Below, one piece after another: positions 46,472 to 55,728 of a DNA stretch of 63,516 nucleotides. The notes beneath the pieces were generated by a model. That model searched no databases and was not told where the DNA came from. It saw nothing but the letters and a program-made list of their open reading frames with translations. The DNA comes from Candidatus Mediterraneibacter intestinavium (GTDB lineage: Bacteria; Bacillota; Clostridia; Lachnospirales; Lachnospiraceae): the NCBI GenBank assembly GCA_019119205.1, contig DWXK01000011.1, forward strand, positions 1 to 63,516, read 5' to 3'. Position numbers and translations under genes: made by a program. The stretch's first letter is position 1. Each line of letters begins with the position of its first letter.

Positions 46472-46558
46472 AATTCCCGTCGGTGCCCTGTTCCGCCCTG
46501 CGTGAGACAATACACAAAGGCACTTTTGAATCCGGATATTTTTAAGGAGTGACCTGCC

Positions 46559-47260
46559 ATGCTGATCTGTATCTGCGATGATGAAAAAAAACTGAGAAAA
46601 TCCCTGCGCACCACTGTTGAGACGGAACTGCAGCTTTCGGGTATCTCCTACGAGATCAATGAATCCGGATCCGGGGAAGACCTTCTCGGTTCCCTGGGCT
46701 CCTCCGAGCCGGACATCCTCTTTCTCGATATCGAGATGCCGGGCTTAAGCGGGATGGAAACCGCGCATAAGCTCCGGGAGAAATGCACCAGAACCGTGAT
46801 CATCTTCGTGACCGCCTATCCGGACTACGTTTTCCAGGGGTATGAGGTCCGGGCCTTCCACTATATCCTGAAGCCTTACCGCGAGGAAAAGATCCGGGAA
46901 GTCCTGCGCATGGCGCTGGACGAGACAGAACGTCTGGCTGACCGGTATTTTCTCATCGAACAGAAAAACCGGAGCCTGAAGATCCCTCTGAAAAACATCC
47001 TTTATTTTAAGAGCGACCGGAAGAAAATATCCGCCGTAATGATAAACGGTACAGAGGAATTCTACGGAAAGCTTTCCGATATAGAAAATGACCTGCCGGA
47101 TCATTTCATCCGCATCCACAACCGCTATCTGGCGAACCTGATGCAGATCACAGATCTTGGTCCCGCATCCTGCGTCTGCGGAGGGGAAGAACTTCCCGTA
47201 AGCCGGGCTTGCCGTCAGCAGCTTGCCGCAGCCTTTGCCCGTACATTGCTGGACAATTAG
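46559..47260 (+). CDS. LytTR-family response regulator (AgrA-like)
   Basis: 233 aa. Receiver with D7/D8 and D57 (LFLDIEMPGLSGME), lysine in ILKPY; LytTR DNA-binding domain about 135-230 (LKIPLKNILYFKSDRKKISAV, FIRIHNRYLANL, LPVSRACRQQL). Partner of the GHKL kinase 31 nt downstream. aaggagtg upstream. This intact pair resembles the relic at 22828-23905 closely. Confidence 0.93.
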   Translation: MLICICDDEKKLRKSLRTTVETELQLSGISYEINESGSGEDLLGSLGSSEPDILFLDIEMPGLSGMETAHKLREKCTRTVIIFVTAYPDYVFQGYEVRAFHYILKPYREEKIREVLRMALDETERLADRYFLIEQKNRSLKIPLKNILYFKSDRKKISAVMINGTEEFYGKLSDIENDLPDHFIRIHNRYLANLMQITDLGPASCVCGGEELPVSRACRQQLAAAFARTLLDN

Positions 47261-47291
47261 CCCGGCAGAAAATTTTGAGGAGACAAAAGAC

Positions 47292-48566
47292 ATGGAAACA
47301 CTGATCAATCTTATCGGAGTTATTTTTGATTTTATACAGGGGCATTTCTTCTACCGGTCCGTCTGCTGCATCATCCGGTCCCTGGATCACCGCCCCGCCA
47401 GGTTTCTGGCATGGTTTCTCCTGATCATCGTCAGCAGCATAAGAATGTATTCGGGTGACCCTGTAAATATCTTCGGGACTCTGTCACTGTTTTTTGCCGC
47501 AGTCCTTCTCCTTTTCCAGGGACAGTGGTTTGTCAAGCTGGGCGTTGTCATGCTCTTCTATCCGATCATTGCTGCCTTTAACTTCCTGCACAACAGTATC
47601 GGAGCGGCTGTTTTCTTTTTCTTCTCGGACGATATGGGATTTTTCAACAGCCTTTTCTCTACTCTGGCCCGTCTCCTTACGATCATTTTCTGGTATCTCT
47701 TTTACCGTTTCATGGGGAAACGTCTCGCAAGGGCCGGCGGAGTGCTTGACAGACGTTCCTGGATGCTGCTGATCATCATCTGCCTTGCGTCGCTTGCCGC
47801 GGTCATCAGCCTGCTCTGCTTTACGCCTCCCTCCGATGTCGCCGTCTATCCGTGTATGCTCACCTGTCTCGTCACCAACTTCGGAAGCATATACCTTGCC
47901 TCTTACCTGGCTGATACCATCCTGGCAGATATGGAGCGCAGGAATCTGCGCCTTCAGAAAAGCTACTACGAAGAGCTGGACAAAAACCAGCAGCAGATCC
48001 GCAGGATCCGTCACGATATGAACAATCACCTTTCCGTGCTGGAAGGGCTCCTGAAAAAGGGAGATACGGAAAAAGCACTGGAATATTTTGAGGACCTGAA
48101 CCTGCATATCAAGTCCGGGACACGCCGTTTCTGCAAAGACAGCATCGTAAATGCCGTGCTCAATGCAAAATATAACGCAGCAGAAGAATCCGGCATCGAC
48201 TGCTTCTTCCACGTAGATATCGACAGAGTCCTCGGCATCGACGCGGTCTCCCTCTGTACGATCTTCGCCAATACGCTGGACAACGCAGTGGAAGCATGCC
48301 AAAAGATCAAAGATCCGGCAAAACGCCGGCTCTCACTGAAAGCCCGCTGCACACAGAACGGGTATTTCAGCTATGAGATCGTGAATTCAAAAGTAAATGC
48401 GGTCCGAAAGAAAAAGGACGCCTTCCTCACAGATAAAGAAGACGCCCGTTCCCACGGACTGGGGATCGCCTCCGTCCGGGAGGTGGTCAGAAAATATGAC
48501 GGGATGATGGATATCTCCTATACAGAGGAAGAATTCCGGGTTGTCATCCTGATCGGGGCAAGATGA
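47292..48566 (+). CDS. GHKL sensor histidine kinase (AgrC-like)
   Basis: 424 aa from the ATG at 47292 (TTGAGGAGACAAAAG). Six to seven helices in the first 205 residues, then H241 in RRIRHDMNNHLSVLEG and the HATPase_c_5 domain with NTLDNAVEAC (N box), KVNAVRKKKDAF region and HGLGIASVREVV (G2). AgrC-type sensors read peptides, often autoinducers, or envelope stress. No agrB/agrD is near, so it is probably used to sense an outside peptide (inference). Confidence 0.92.
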   Translation: METLINLIGVIFDFIQGHFFYRSVCCIIRSLDHRPARFLAWFLLIIVSSIRMYSGDPVNIFGTLSLFFAAVLLLFQGQWFVKLGVVMLFYPIIAAFNFLHNSIGAAVFFFFSDDMGFFNSLFSTLARLLTIIFWYLFYRFMGKRLARAGGVLDRRSWMLLIIICLASLAAVISLLCFTPPSDVAVYPCMLTCLVTNFGSIYLASYLADTILADMERRNLRLQKSYYEELDKNQQQIRRIRHDMNNHLSVLEGLLKKGDTEKALEYFEDLNLHIKSGTRRFCKDSIVNAVLNAKYNAAEESGIDCFFHVDIDRVLGIDAVSLCTIFANTLDNAVEACQKIKDPAKRRLSLKARCTQNGYFSYEIVNSKVNAVRKKKDAFLTDKEDARSHGLGIASVREVVRKYDGMMDISYTEEEFRVVILIGAR

Positions 48567-48581
48567 ATGCGCAGTCTCCTA

Positions 48582-48621
48582 TTGACAGATTCTATACTAC
48601 GCTCTATAATAACATTGTTAT
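48582..48621 (+). promoter_or_regulatory. Consensus promoter and operator of the TetR/ABC operon
   Basis: TTGACA (48582-48587), exactly 17 bp, TATAAT (48605-48610). The palindrome ataacattgttat (48609-48621) begins inside the -10, and ttatatg is repeated at 48619 and 48631. A strong promoter blocked by its own TetR is the simplest reading. Confidence 0.8.
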
Positions 48622-48646
48622 ATGACACTGTTATATGGAGGATATT

Positions 48647-49264
48647 ATGGAAGAAAGATCATCTGCCACATTGGAAAATATTTTACAGACTGCCATGGAA
48701 GAATTTTCTGATAAAGGTTTTCTTGGTGCATCTCTGCGCCAGATCGTAAAGAGAGCCGGTGTGACAACCGGGGCGTTCTACGGATACTTTTCCAGTAAGG
48801 AAGCGCTGTTTTCCGCCATCGTAGAACCACACGCCGCCGCCCTCATGGGCAGGTATATGGAAGCCCAGACTTCCTTTGCCGAACTTCCGGAGTCAGAACA
48901 GCCTTCCCACATGGGGATGGAATCCAGCGAATATATTCATTGGATGGTGGAATACATCTGCCTGCACCGTGAACCTGTCAAACTGCTTCTGTGCAGGTCA
49001 GAAGGCACAAGTTATGAACATTTTGTCCACAACATGGTGGAGGTGGAAGTAGAATATACGATAAAGTATATGGAGGTACTTCGCCGTCTCGGGCAAAACA
49101 TCCCGGAGCTGGATGAACAGATGTGCCATATCATTGCCAGCGGAATGTTCAACGGAATTTTTGAGATTGTCATTCACGATATGTCGAGGGATAAAGCGAT
49201 GCGTTATGTAGATCAGCTCCGTGACTTTTACACAGCCGGATGGCTGAAATTGATGGGGCAGTAG
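48647..49264 (+). CDS. TetR-family regulator
   Basis: 205 aa, ATG at 48647 behind TGGAGGATATT. HTH at about 10-55: LENILQTAMEEFSDKGF, LRQIVKRAGVTTGAFYGYFSSKEALF. The C-terminal ligand domain has no recognisable specificity. The two ABC exporter genes follow after 76 bp; it should repress its own operon from the palindrome on the -10. Confidence 0.93.
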   Translation: MEERSSATLENILQTAMEEFSDKGFLGASLRQIVKRAGVTTGAFYGYFSSKEALFSAIVEPHAAALMGRYMEAQTSFAELPESEQPSHMGMESSEYIHWMVEYICLHREPVKLLLCRSEGTSYEHFVHNMVEVEVEYTIKYMEVLRRLGQNIPELDEQMCHIIASGMFNGIFEIVIHDMSRDKAMRYVDQLRDFYTAGWLKLMGQ

Positions 49265-49340
49265 CCCCCATCTTTTTTGCATGTCGGTTAGTTAATTCTA
49301 ACTTCATGGTAAATATTTAAAGCATAAAGGAGGTATCTTT

Positions 49341-51125
49341 TTGAAACCCAAAAATCAAAGCAACCTGTCCCGCATCTTAGATTATGCGGGCGGGTACAAA
49401 AACCTTACCCTGCTGGGCTGTATCCTCTCCTCCCTTTCCGCGGTGCTTGGGCTGATCCCTTATGTATGCGTCTGGATGGCAGCAAGAAACGTACTGGAAG
49501 TGTGGCCCGCTCTTGAGGGAGTCGCCGGTCTGGCCCGCTGGGGCTGGACAGCGGTATGGACTGCTGTCGGAAGCATTGCCCTGTATTTTACGGCACTCAT
49601 GTCTACCCATATTGCAGCCTTCCGCACTGCCCGAAATATTCGGCATACTGCCATGGCCCACGTACTGCAGCTGCCTCTAGGGTTCATTACAGGGAATCAG
49701 TCAGGACGGCTGCGGAAACTCATCGATGACAACGCCGGACTCACGGAAGATCTGCTGGCTCACAAGCTTCCTGACCTAGCAGGGACCATAATCACGCCGG
49801 TCGCTGCCATTGTGATGCTGTTCCTCTTTGATTGGAAAATGGGGCTTTTGTGCCTGCTCACCATGGTCCTTGCCCTCTTTTCCATGTGCCTGATGATGGG
49901 TGGGAAAAACGCAGGATTTTTCCACCGGTACCAGAAGGAAATTGAACGCATGAGCGGCGAGGCGGTGGAATATGTCCGTGGTATTCCCGTAGTAAAGATG
50001 TTCCAACAGACCGTTTACTCCTTCAAGGCTTTTTACGCCGCCATCAAAGATTACAGCGACCTTGCCAGCCAGTATGCCATGAGCTGCCGAGTCGGGCAGA
50101 CCTGTTTCCTGACTTCTATCAACGGAGCCTTTGCCCTGCTGATTCCTGCGGCACTGCTGCTTGCCTCCGGCGGGAATGTCCGGACGGTACTGGTAAACTT
50201 TATCTTCTATGCTCTCTTTGCTCCTGCCTGCGGTCAGATGATCAACCGGATCATGTACATGAGCGAAGCTGTTATGGAAGCAGATGAAGCAGTGGGACGT
50301 CTGGATGAGATTCTCAGCCAGAAACCAATGGAAACCCCCGGCTCGAAGAAGCGCCCGGCAGACGCCTCTGTTTCCTTTGAACATGTGACCTTTACCTATC
50401 CAGGTACAGACCGCCCGGCTCTGGACAATATATCCTTTACTGTCCACCCTGGCCAGGTAGTGGCACTGGTAGGACCGTCCGGCGGCGGCAAGACCACGGC
50501 TGCCAGTCTGATCCCCCGTTTCTGGGATACAGACAGCGGGAGCGTTACAATCGGCGGAATCAATGTCAGGGAGATATGTACGGAAGATCTGATGAAGCAT
50601 GTGGCCTTTGTCTTTCAGGATACCCGGCTGTTTAAGGAGAGCCTTCTGGAAAATATCCGGGCTGCCAGGCCGGATGCCTCCAGAGCAGAAGTGCTGGCTG
50701 CTGCCCATGCCGCCCGGTGCGGCGACATCCTGGAAAAAATGCCCCGCGGGCTGGATACTGTAGTGGGGACGAAAGGCGTTTATCTGTCCGGCGGCGAACA
50801 ACAGCGAATCGCGCTGGCGCGTGCCATTTTAAAGGATGCGCCTATCGTAGTGCTGGATGAGGCTACCGCTTTTGCCGACCCGGAAAATGAGCACCAGATC
50901 CAGAAAGCATTTGAGGCACTGACGAAGGATAAAACCGTGCTGATGATCGCCCACAGGCTGTCAACCGTACAGGACGCAGATATTGTCATTGTCCTGAAGG
51001 ATGGGAAGATTGCCGAACAGGGCAGCCACGAAAACCTGCTTGCGCTGCATGGCGTTTACGCTGGCATGTGGAAGGATTATCAGCGCAGCGCCCGGTGGAA
51101 AATTGGAAAGGAGGGAGCGATATGA
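49341..51125 (+). CDS. Heterodimeric ABC exporter, subunit 1
   Basis: 594 aa, TTG start at 49341 behind AAAGGAGG (no nearer ATG). Six-helix membrane domain (about 20-300) then ATPase: Walker A GPSGGGKTT at 378-386, signature LSGGEQQR (482-489), Walker B VVLDEATAFADPE (503-515). The ATAFADPENE variant of the D-loop is one I associate with YbtP/IrtA-type exporters of the iron/siderophore group, which would fit uptake or export linked to metals; drug efflux is the alternative. Its partner overlaps by 4 nt. Confidence 0.9.
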   Translation: MKPKNQSNLSRILDYAGGYKNLTLLGCILSSLSAVLGLIPYVCVWMAARNVLEVWPALEGVAGLARWGWTAVWTAVGSIALYFTALMSTHIAAFRTARNIRHTAMAHVLQLPLGFITGNQSGRLRKLIDDNAGLTEDLLAHKLPDLAGTIITPVAAIVMLFLFDWKMGLLCLLTMVLALFSMCLMMGGKNAGFFHRYQKEIERMSGEAVEYVRGIPVVKMFQQTVYSFKAFYAAIKDYSDLASQYAMSCRVGQTCFLTSINGAFALLIPAALLLASGGNVRTVLVNFIFYALFAPACGQMINRIMYMSEAVMEADEAVGRLDEILSQKPMETPGSKKRPADASVSFEHVTFTYPGTDRPALDNISFTVHPGQVVALVGPSGGGKTTAASLIPRFWDTDSGSVTIGGINVREICTEDLMKHVAFVFQDTRLFKESLLENIRAARPDASRAEVLAAAHAARCGDILEKMPRGLDTVVGTKGVYLSGGEQQRIALARAILKDAPIVVLDEATAFADPENEHQIQKAFEALTKDKTVLMIAHRLSTVQDADIVIVLKDGKIAEQGSHENLLALHGVYAGMWKDYQRSARWKIGKEGAI

Positions 51126-52870
51126 CAAAAAAATTGCAGCATTTGTTCGCACTCAGTGAAAAAGGGGCAAAAGATCTGGTGAAAGCTGTGATCTGGTGCT
51201 TTGTGTGCAATCTCAGCCTGATGTTTCCGGTTGGGATCGTCCTGTTTACAGTCAAGCATCTTTTGGATTCCATGGAAAACGGCGGCAGTCCTGTGGATGG
51301 ATTCTGGATTTATACAGGCTCTGGCGCAGCCGTTCTGATCCTGCTGTTTCTTCTTCACTGGTTCCAGTACGCTTCGCTGTATCTGGCCACCTATAAGGAA
51401 AGCGCCAACCGTCGTGTGAGCCTGGCAGAGACTCTGCGCCGGCTACCGTTAAGCTTTTTCGGGAACCGTGATCTGAGTGACCTGACATCCACAATGATCG
51501 CAGACTGTTCCAGCCTGGATCAGATGTTTTCACACTATGTTCCACAGTTATTCGCGTCCATTTTCTCCACTCTTGTGATAGGCGCCGCCATGTTCTTCTG
51601 CAACTGGCGGATGGCGCTGGCTGTACTGTGGGTAGTGCCGGTGGCGATCCTGCTCACAGCAGGGAGCCGGAAGATCCAGGATTCCTTCGGGACAAAGAAC
51701 ATCTTAAACAAGCGTGCCGTAACTGACTGCATACAGGAAGGCCTGGAAACTGTACGGGATATCAAGGCATGCAGCCGCCAGGATGCCTACATGAAAAACC
51801 TGGAAGAAAAACTGGCCGTCATGGAGAAAGGCTCCATACACTCGGAACTGGCAACCGGCGTATTCGTCTGCTCCGCTCAGGCACTTCTTCGTCTGGGACT
51901 GGCAACCACTATCCTGACCGGCGGGGCGCTTCTTGCAGAGAGAGAACTCTCTTTCCTGTATTTTCTGGGATTCCTCTTTGCCGCCGCAAGGCTTTATGAC
52001 CCTCTGGGGCTGGTACTGCAGAATATCGCTGCCACATTCAGCACGAAACTGCAGATCGAACGGATGCGTTCCATCCTGGAACAGCCGGTACAGGAAGGTG
52101 CAAAAGAATTTATACCTGAAAACTATGACATCACATTTGACCATGTGTCCTTTGCCTACCGAGAGGGCGATGGTGTACTGGAGGATGTAAGCTTTACCGC
52201 CAGGCAGGGGGAAGTGACCGCCCTCATCGGTCCTTCCGGAGGCGGAAAGTCCACTGCTTGCAGATTAGCCGCCCGTTTTTGGGACGTTACAAAAGGGAAG
52301 GTCACCCTCGGCGGCGTGGATGTGTCTACTGTGGAGCCGGAAACACTGTTAAAATACTATTCCATGGTATTCCAGGATGTAGTTCTGTTTAGAGATACTG
52401 TGATGGAAAATATCCGCCTGGGACGCCGAGGAGCTTCAGATGAGGAAGTCATTGCCGCAGCCAAAGCTGCCCGGTGTGATGAATTTATCCAAAAGCTCCC
52501 AGAAGGCTATCAGACCATGATCGGTGAGAATGGCTCTACCCTCTCCGGTGGTGAACGCCAGCGGATCTCCATCGCCCGCGCCCTGCTGAAGGATGCGCCT
52601 GTGATTCTTTTGGATGAGGCTACTGCCAGCCTGGATGTAGAAAATGAAAGCGCTGTTCAGGAAGCACTCTCCAATCTGCTTCAGGGCAGAACGGTGCTGG
52701 TCATCGCTCATCGAATGCGTACTGTCGCCGGGGCAGATCATATTGTTGTACTGGAGAATGGCCGCGTAGCCCAGCAGGGTACACCAGAAGCTCTGATCAG
52801 GCAGGGCGGGCTCTACCGGCGTATGGCAGAACTCCAGAGAGAGACGGCACAATGGAAACTGGGAATATAA
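51122..52870 (+). CDS. Heterodimeric ABC exporter, subunit 2
   Basis: 582 aa, ATG at 51122 overlapping the stop of subunit 1 (ATGA). Six helices (about 20-290), Walker A GPSGGGKST at 370-378, signature LSGGERQR, Walker B VILLDEATASLDVE with H-loop AHRM. Both subunits keep the catalytic glutamate, so both ATP sites could work. Last gene of the TetR operon. Confidence 0.92.
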   Translation: MTKKLQHLFALSEKGAKDLVKAVIWCFVCNLSLMFPVGIVLFTVKHLLDSMENGGSPVDGFWIYTGSGAAVLILLFLLHWFQYASLYLATYKESANRRVSLAETLRRLPLSFFGNRDLSDLTSTMIADCSSLDQMFSHYVPQLFASIFSTLVIGAAMFFCNWRMALAVLWVVPVAILLTAGSRKIQDSFGTKNILNKRAVTDCIQEGLETVRDIKACSRQDAYMKNLEEKLAVMEKGSIHSELATGVFVCSAQALLRLGLATTILTGGALLAERELSFLYFLGFLFAAARLYDPLGLVLQNIAATFSTKLQIERMRSILEQPVQEGAKEFIPENYDITFDHVSFAYREGDGVLEDVSFTARQGEVTALIGPSGGGKSTACRLAARFWDVTKGKVTLGGVDVSTVEPETLLKYYSMVFQDVVLFRDTVMENIRLGRRGASDEEVIAAAKAARCDEFIQKLPEGYQTMIGENGSTLSGGERQRISIARALLKDAPVILLDEATASLDVENESAVQEALSNLLQGRTVLVIAHRMRTVAGADHIVVLENGRVAQQGTPEALIRQGGLYRRMAELQRETAQWKLGI

Positions 52871-52944
52871 TAACGGTTTTTACTTTATAATGCAAAAAGG
52901 ATCTGGCAGTTAATACCGAATTTTACCCCCTGGCGTGCAGTGAG

Positions 52945-53011
52945 GAGACAGTCCAGTAGAGAATTCAGACTTTTCAAGAACTGAATTCTCTACTGGACTG
53001 TCTCTTTCTTT
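52945..53011 (+). terminator. 24-bp perfect inverted repeat after the exporter operon
   Basis: gagacagtccagtagagaat... (52945-52968) pairs perfectly with 52981-53004 across a 12-nt loop, followed by tttctttttg. It works as a terminator by structure, but the stem is unusually long. An insertion-element remnant or MITE end is the alternative. Confidence 0.8.
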
Positions 53012-53070
53012 TTGTCCCTCTTATATTTTCCCACAGCCCCAGCTTTATCTATATTCCGCGGTAAAGTAAG

Positions 53071-54891
53071 TTACAGTTCATTGATGGTCTCCGTTACAGA
53101 GATTTCCCTCATCCTCTTTGCCGGAGCATACGCCGCCGCTGCCGCCGCAAAGCCGACAACTGCCAGTATGATCACCATCTCACCGACCGGAAGGCTCCAT
53201 ACCGCATATTTAAAATGCGCTGTGATCAGTGTATCATACAGCGCTTTGCTGAGCAAAAGACCGGCTGCGCACCCGGCGGCACATCCAAGTACGGCATAGG
53301 TAAATGCCTCAGCAGCGATCATCTTCCTGATCTGCCGTTCCTCCATTCCGACCGCACGCATGGCTCCGTACTGCCGGATCCTTGCAGATACGCTCATAGA
53401 AACACTGTTGATGATATTGAGCACTGTTACCAAAGTAATGATCACAAGAAAACCATACACACAGAAAACAAATGCCGTATATGTCCCTGTGGTACTCTGG
53501 TCCCGCCTGTCATGAAAAACATAGTTTTCCCCCACTGCACTGCGTATCGCCTGAACGTCTTCCTCCTGCGCATCCGTATTTATCTGTATCATGACCAGTG
53601 AATAATCCTTGACTCCTGTCAAGCGGGTAAATGTCTCCCCTGAAGTGATCAGTGTCATCTTTCCTCCCGTGAGTCCGTCACTGCTGAAAGGATCATTTTT
53701 CAGCAGACCCGCGATCTCAAGTTCTTCCCCTCCGGTCCGGATCCTGTCTCCGATCTTCCAGGTGCTCTCCGGATCCCAGGTGGCAAGGACATAGCGACTG
53801 TCACCGTACACTTTCGTAATATCGCTTCCCCATTTCAAGGCATCGTCCTTCTTCAGGCAGTCCAGATCAAACTCATCGTAAGAGACCAGATCCAGCGTTC
53901 CCGTGTCCGCCGGCACATCCGCCATATTCCTGCGTCCGTAGACCTGTTTCACGCCATCCATTCCCCGGATCGTACCGAGCAGTCCGCTTTCAATTGTGTT
54001 CATCCCGTCGCTGCTGGCGATGTCAATGTCAGAGACCGCCGCCGACTGTGGCATCAGACAGTCCACAAAATCGATCAGCACCGAAAAACTCAAAAAAAGA
54101 ATGATGCTCAGCGCGAAGGATCCGGTCATAAGGACCAGATTTTTCTTTGCAGATACCGCATGATGGATTCCCAAAGCTGTCTCGATCTGAAAACCGCCTT
54201 TGTTCTCTCTCGGTATCCTTACCATGCGAGAGTTCATCCCACGCTCCCCGCCTCCCGGATTCTCCTGATTTCCGGAAGCCGCTGTGACAGGAGCCACTTT
54301 TGACGCTCTTTTTGCCGGTGCTCTCGCAGCGATCAGCACGGCAGCGACCCCCATCACGATCCCACTGATGATCCCGATCAGACTGATCCCGAAGAGAGGG
54401 ATCTGTGAGAATTCTTCGCCCACCAGGAACCGGAGGACGGCACACAGGATCCAGGTAGTCACGATCCCCAGGGCAACTCCCGCGGGCACTGCGGTCCTGC
54501 ACCAGTTCAGTGCTTCCAATCTGACAAAGCGGATGATCTGCGCTCTGCTCATCCCTATACAGCGCATCATCCCGAAAAACTTTGTCCTCTGAGCCACATT
54601 ACTGTTGATGCTTCCCGAGATCATCAGAACCCCCGCGATCAGGATCAGCACGAACAGGGCTGCCGCGGCCAGGAACAGGGACTGTCCCATGGCGCTGTCC
54701 ATAACATCCTGAAAAGACAGGCTTCCATGTCGTTCCGCCAGTCTTTTCTGCTCCATTCGTACGCCCATCTCCGCCATACTGAACACAGAGGTCACGAGGA
54801 ACACTGCAAAGACGATACACAATAGAGTCATCCGGTTCTGCCGGCGGTGTACCTTTGCCGAGATCGGGATCAGGCTGAGATAACTTTTCAT
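53071..54891 (-). CDS. FtsX-like ABC permease
   Basis: 606 aa from 54891, where ATGA overlaps the ATPase stop. Four-helix plus four-helix FtsX pattern with an intervening extracytoplasmic domain (about 300-440): LVTSVFSMAEMGVRM near TM1, KFFGMMRCIGMSRAQIIRFVRLE, and ARIRQYGAMRAVGMEERQIRKMIAAE as second FtsX unit. Two complete FtsX repeats, as in MacB-like or YknZ-type exporters. Works with the ATPase in the same operon; likely responds to peptide or envelope stress. Confidence 0.88.
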   Translation of the reverse strand: MKSYLSLIPISAKVHRRQNRMTLLCIVFAVFLVTSVFSMAEMGVRMEQKRLAERHGSLSFQDVMDSAMGQSLFLAAAALFVLILIAGVLMISGSINSNVAQRTKFFGMMRCIGMSRAQIIRFVRLEALNWCRTAVPAGVALGIVTTWILCAVLRFLVGEEFSQIPLFGISLIGIISGIVMGVAAVLIAARAPAKRASKVAPVTAASGNQENPGGGERGMNSRMVRIPRENKGGFQIETALGIHHAVSAKKNLVLMTGSFALSIILFLSFSVLIDFVDCLMPQSAAVSDIDIASSDGMNTIESGLLGTIRGMDGVKQVYGRRNMADVPADTGTLDLVSYDEFDLDCLKKDDALKWGSDITKVYGDSRYVLATWDPESTWKIGDRIRTGGEELEIAGLLKNDPFSSDGLTGGKMTLITSGETFTRLTGVKDYSLVMIQINTDAQEEDVQAIRSAVGENYVFHDRRDQSTTGTYTAFVFCVYGFLVIITLVTVLNIINSVSMSVSARIRQYGAMRAVGMEERQIRKMIAAEAFTYAVLGCAAGCAAGLLLSKALYDTLITAHFKYAVWSLPVGEMVIILAVVGFAAAAAAYAPAKRMREISVTETINEL

Positions 54892-55622
54892 CTGCATTCT
54901 CCCTTTCCCTCCTCTCTGCGCATGGTACTCATATCCCGCAGATCCGGCGCGCTGCCGAAGTCCCTCAGCACACCGTCGGACACTTCCAGGATCCGGTCTG
55001 CGGTCTGGGCGATGCCTCTGCTGTGAGTGATCATGAGAATAGTCTGTTCGTATTTCCTTGACGCCTCTTTCAGAAGCGCGATCACTTCGCTGGTATTCTG
55101 CGTGTCAAGATTTCCCGTCGGCTCATCGGCGAGGATCAGAGACGGACGGGTGATAAGTGCGCGTCCGATCGCCACTCTCTGCTGCTGCCCGCCGGAGAGC
55201 TGACTGGGCAGATGATTCCGCCTTTCCTTCAATCCCAGCACAGAAAGGAGTTCCTCAAGATACTTCCGGTCCGGTTTCTGATAGTCGAGAAGCACCGGAA
55301 AGATGATATTCTGTTCCACATCCAGCTCCGGGATCAGGTTAAAACTCTGAAAGACAAATCCGATATTCCTGCGCCGGAACACGGTCAGATTGCTCTCTTT
55401 CATCGAGAAAATGTCCCTTCCATCGATCCACACTTTCCCGGAGGTCGGCGTATCCAGCCCTCCGATCAGGTTTAACAGGGTGCTCTTTCCGGAACCCGAC
55501 TCTCCGACCACTGCAACAAACTCGCCTTTCGGCACAGAAAATGTAACTTCTTTTAACGCATGTACCGCAGCCTCTCCGCTTCCATAAATTTTGGAGACTG
55601 CCTTTACTTCCAGTAAATCCAT
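54888..55622 (-). CDS. ABC transporter ATPase (MacB/LolD type)
   Basis: 244 aa, ATG at 55622. Walker [15 protein letters not shown]-loop [14 protein letters not shown], signature [15 protein letters not shown], Walker [15 protein letters not shown]-loop MITHSR. Lies between a histidine kinase gene (106 bp away) and the FtsX permease (4-nt overlap). Confidence 0.94.
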   Translation of the reverse strand: MDLLEVKAVSKIYGSGEAAVHALKEVTFSVPKGEFVAVVGESGSGKSTLLNLIGGLDTPTSGKVWIDGRDIFSMKESNLTVFRRRNIGFVFQSFNLIPELDVEQNIIFPVLLDYQKPDRKYLEELLSVLGLKERRNHLPSQLSGGQQQRVAIGRALITRPSLILADEPTGNLDTQNTSEVIALLKEASRKYEQTILMITHSRGIAQTADRILEVSDGVLRDFGSAPDLRDMSTMRREEGKGECR

Positions 55623-55728
55623 TCTTGTCAAACACCTCTTTCTCTCTTGATACGGAAAGAGTATCATCTGAATCCTACCTCAACATGACAACTGTCCTAC
55701 AATTTTGTAGGAATCAGAAAGTTACAGT

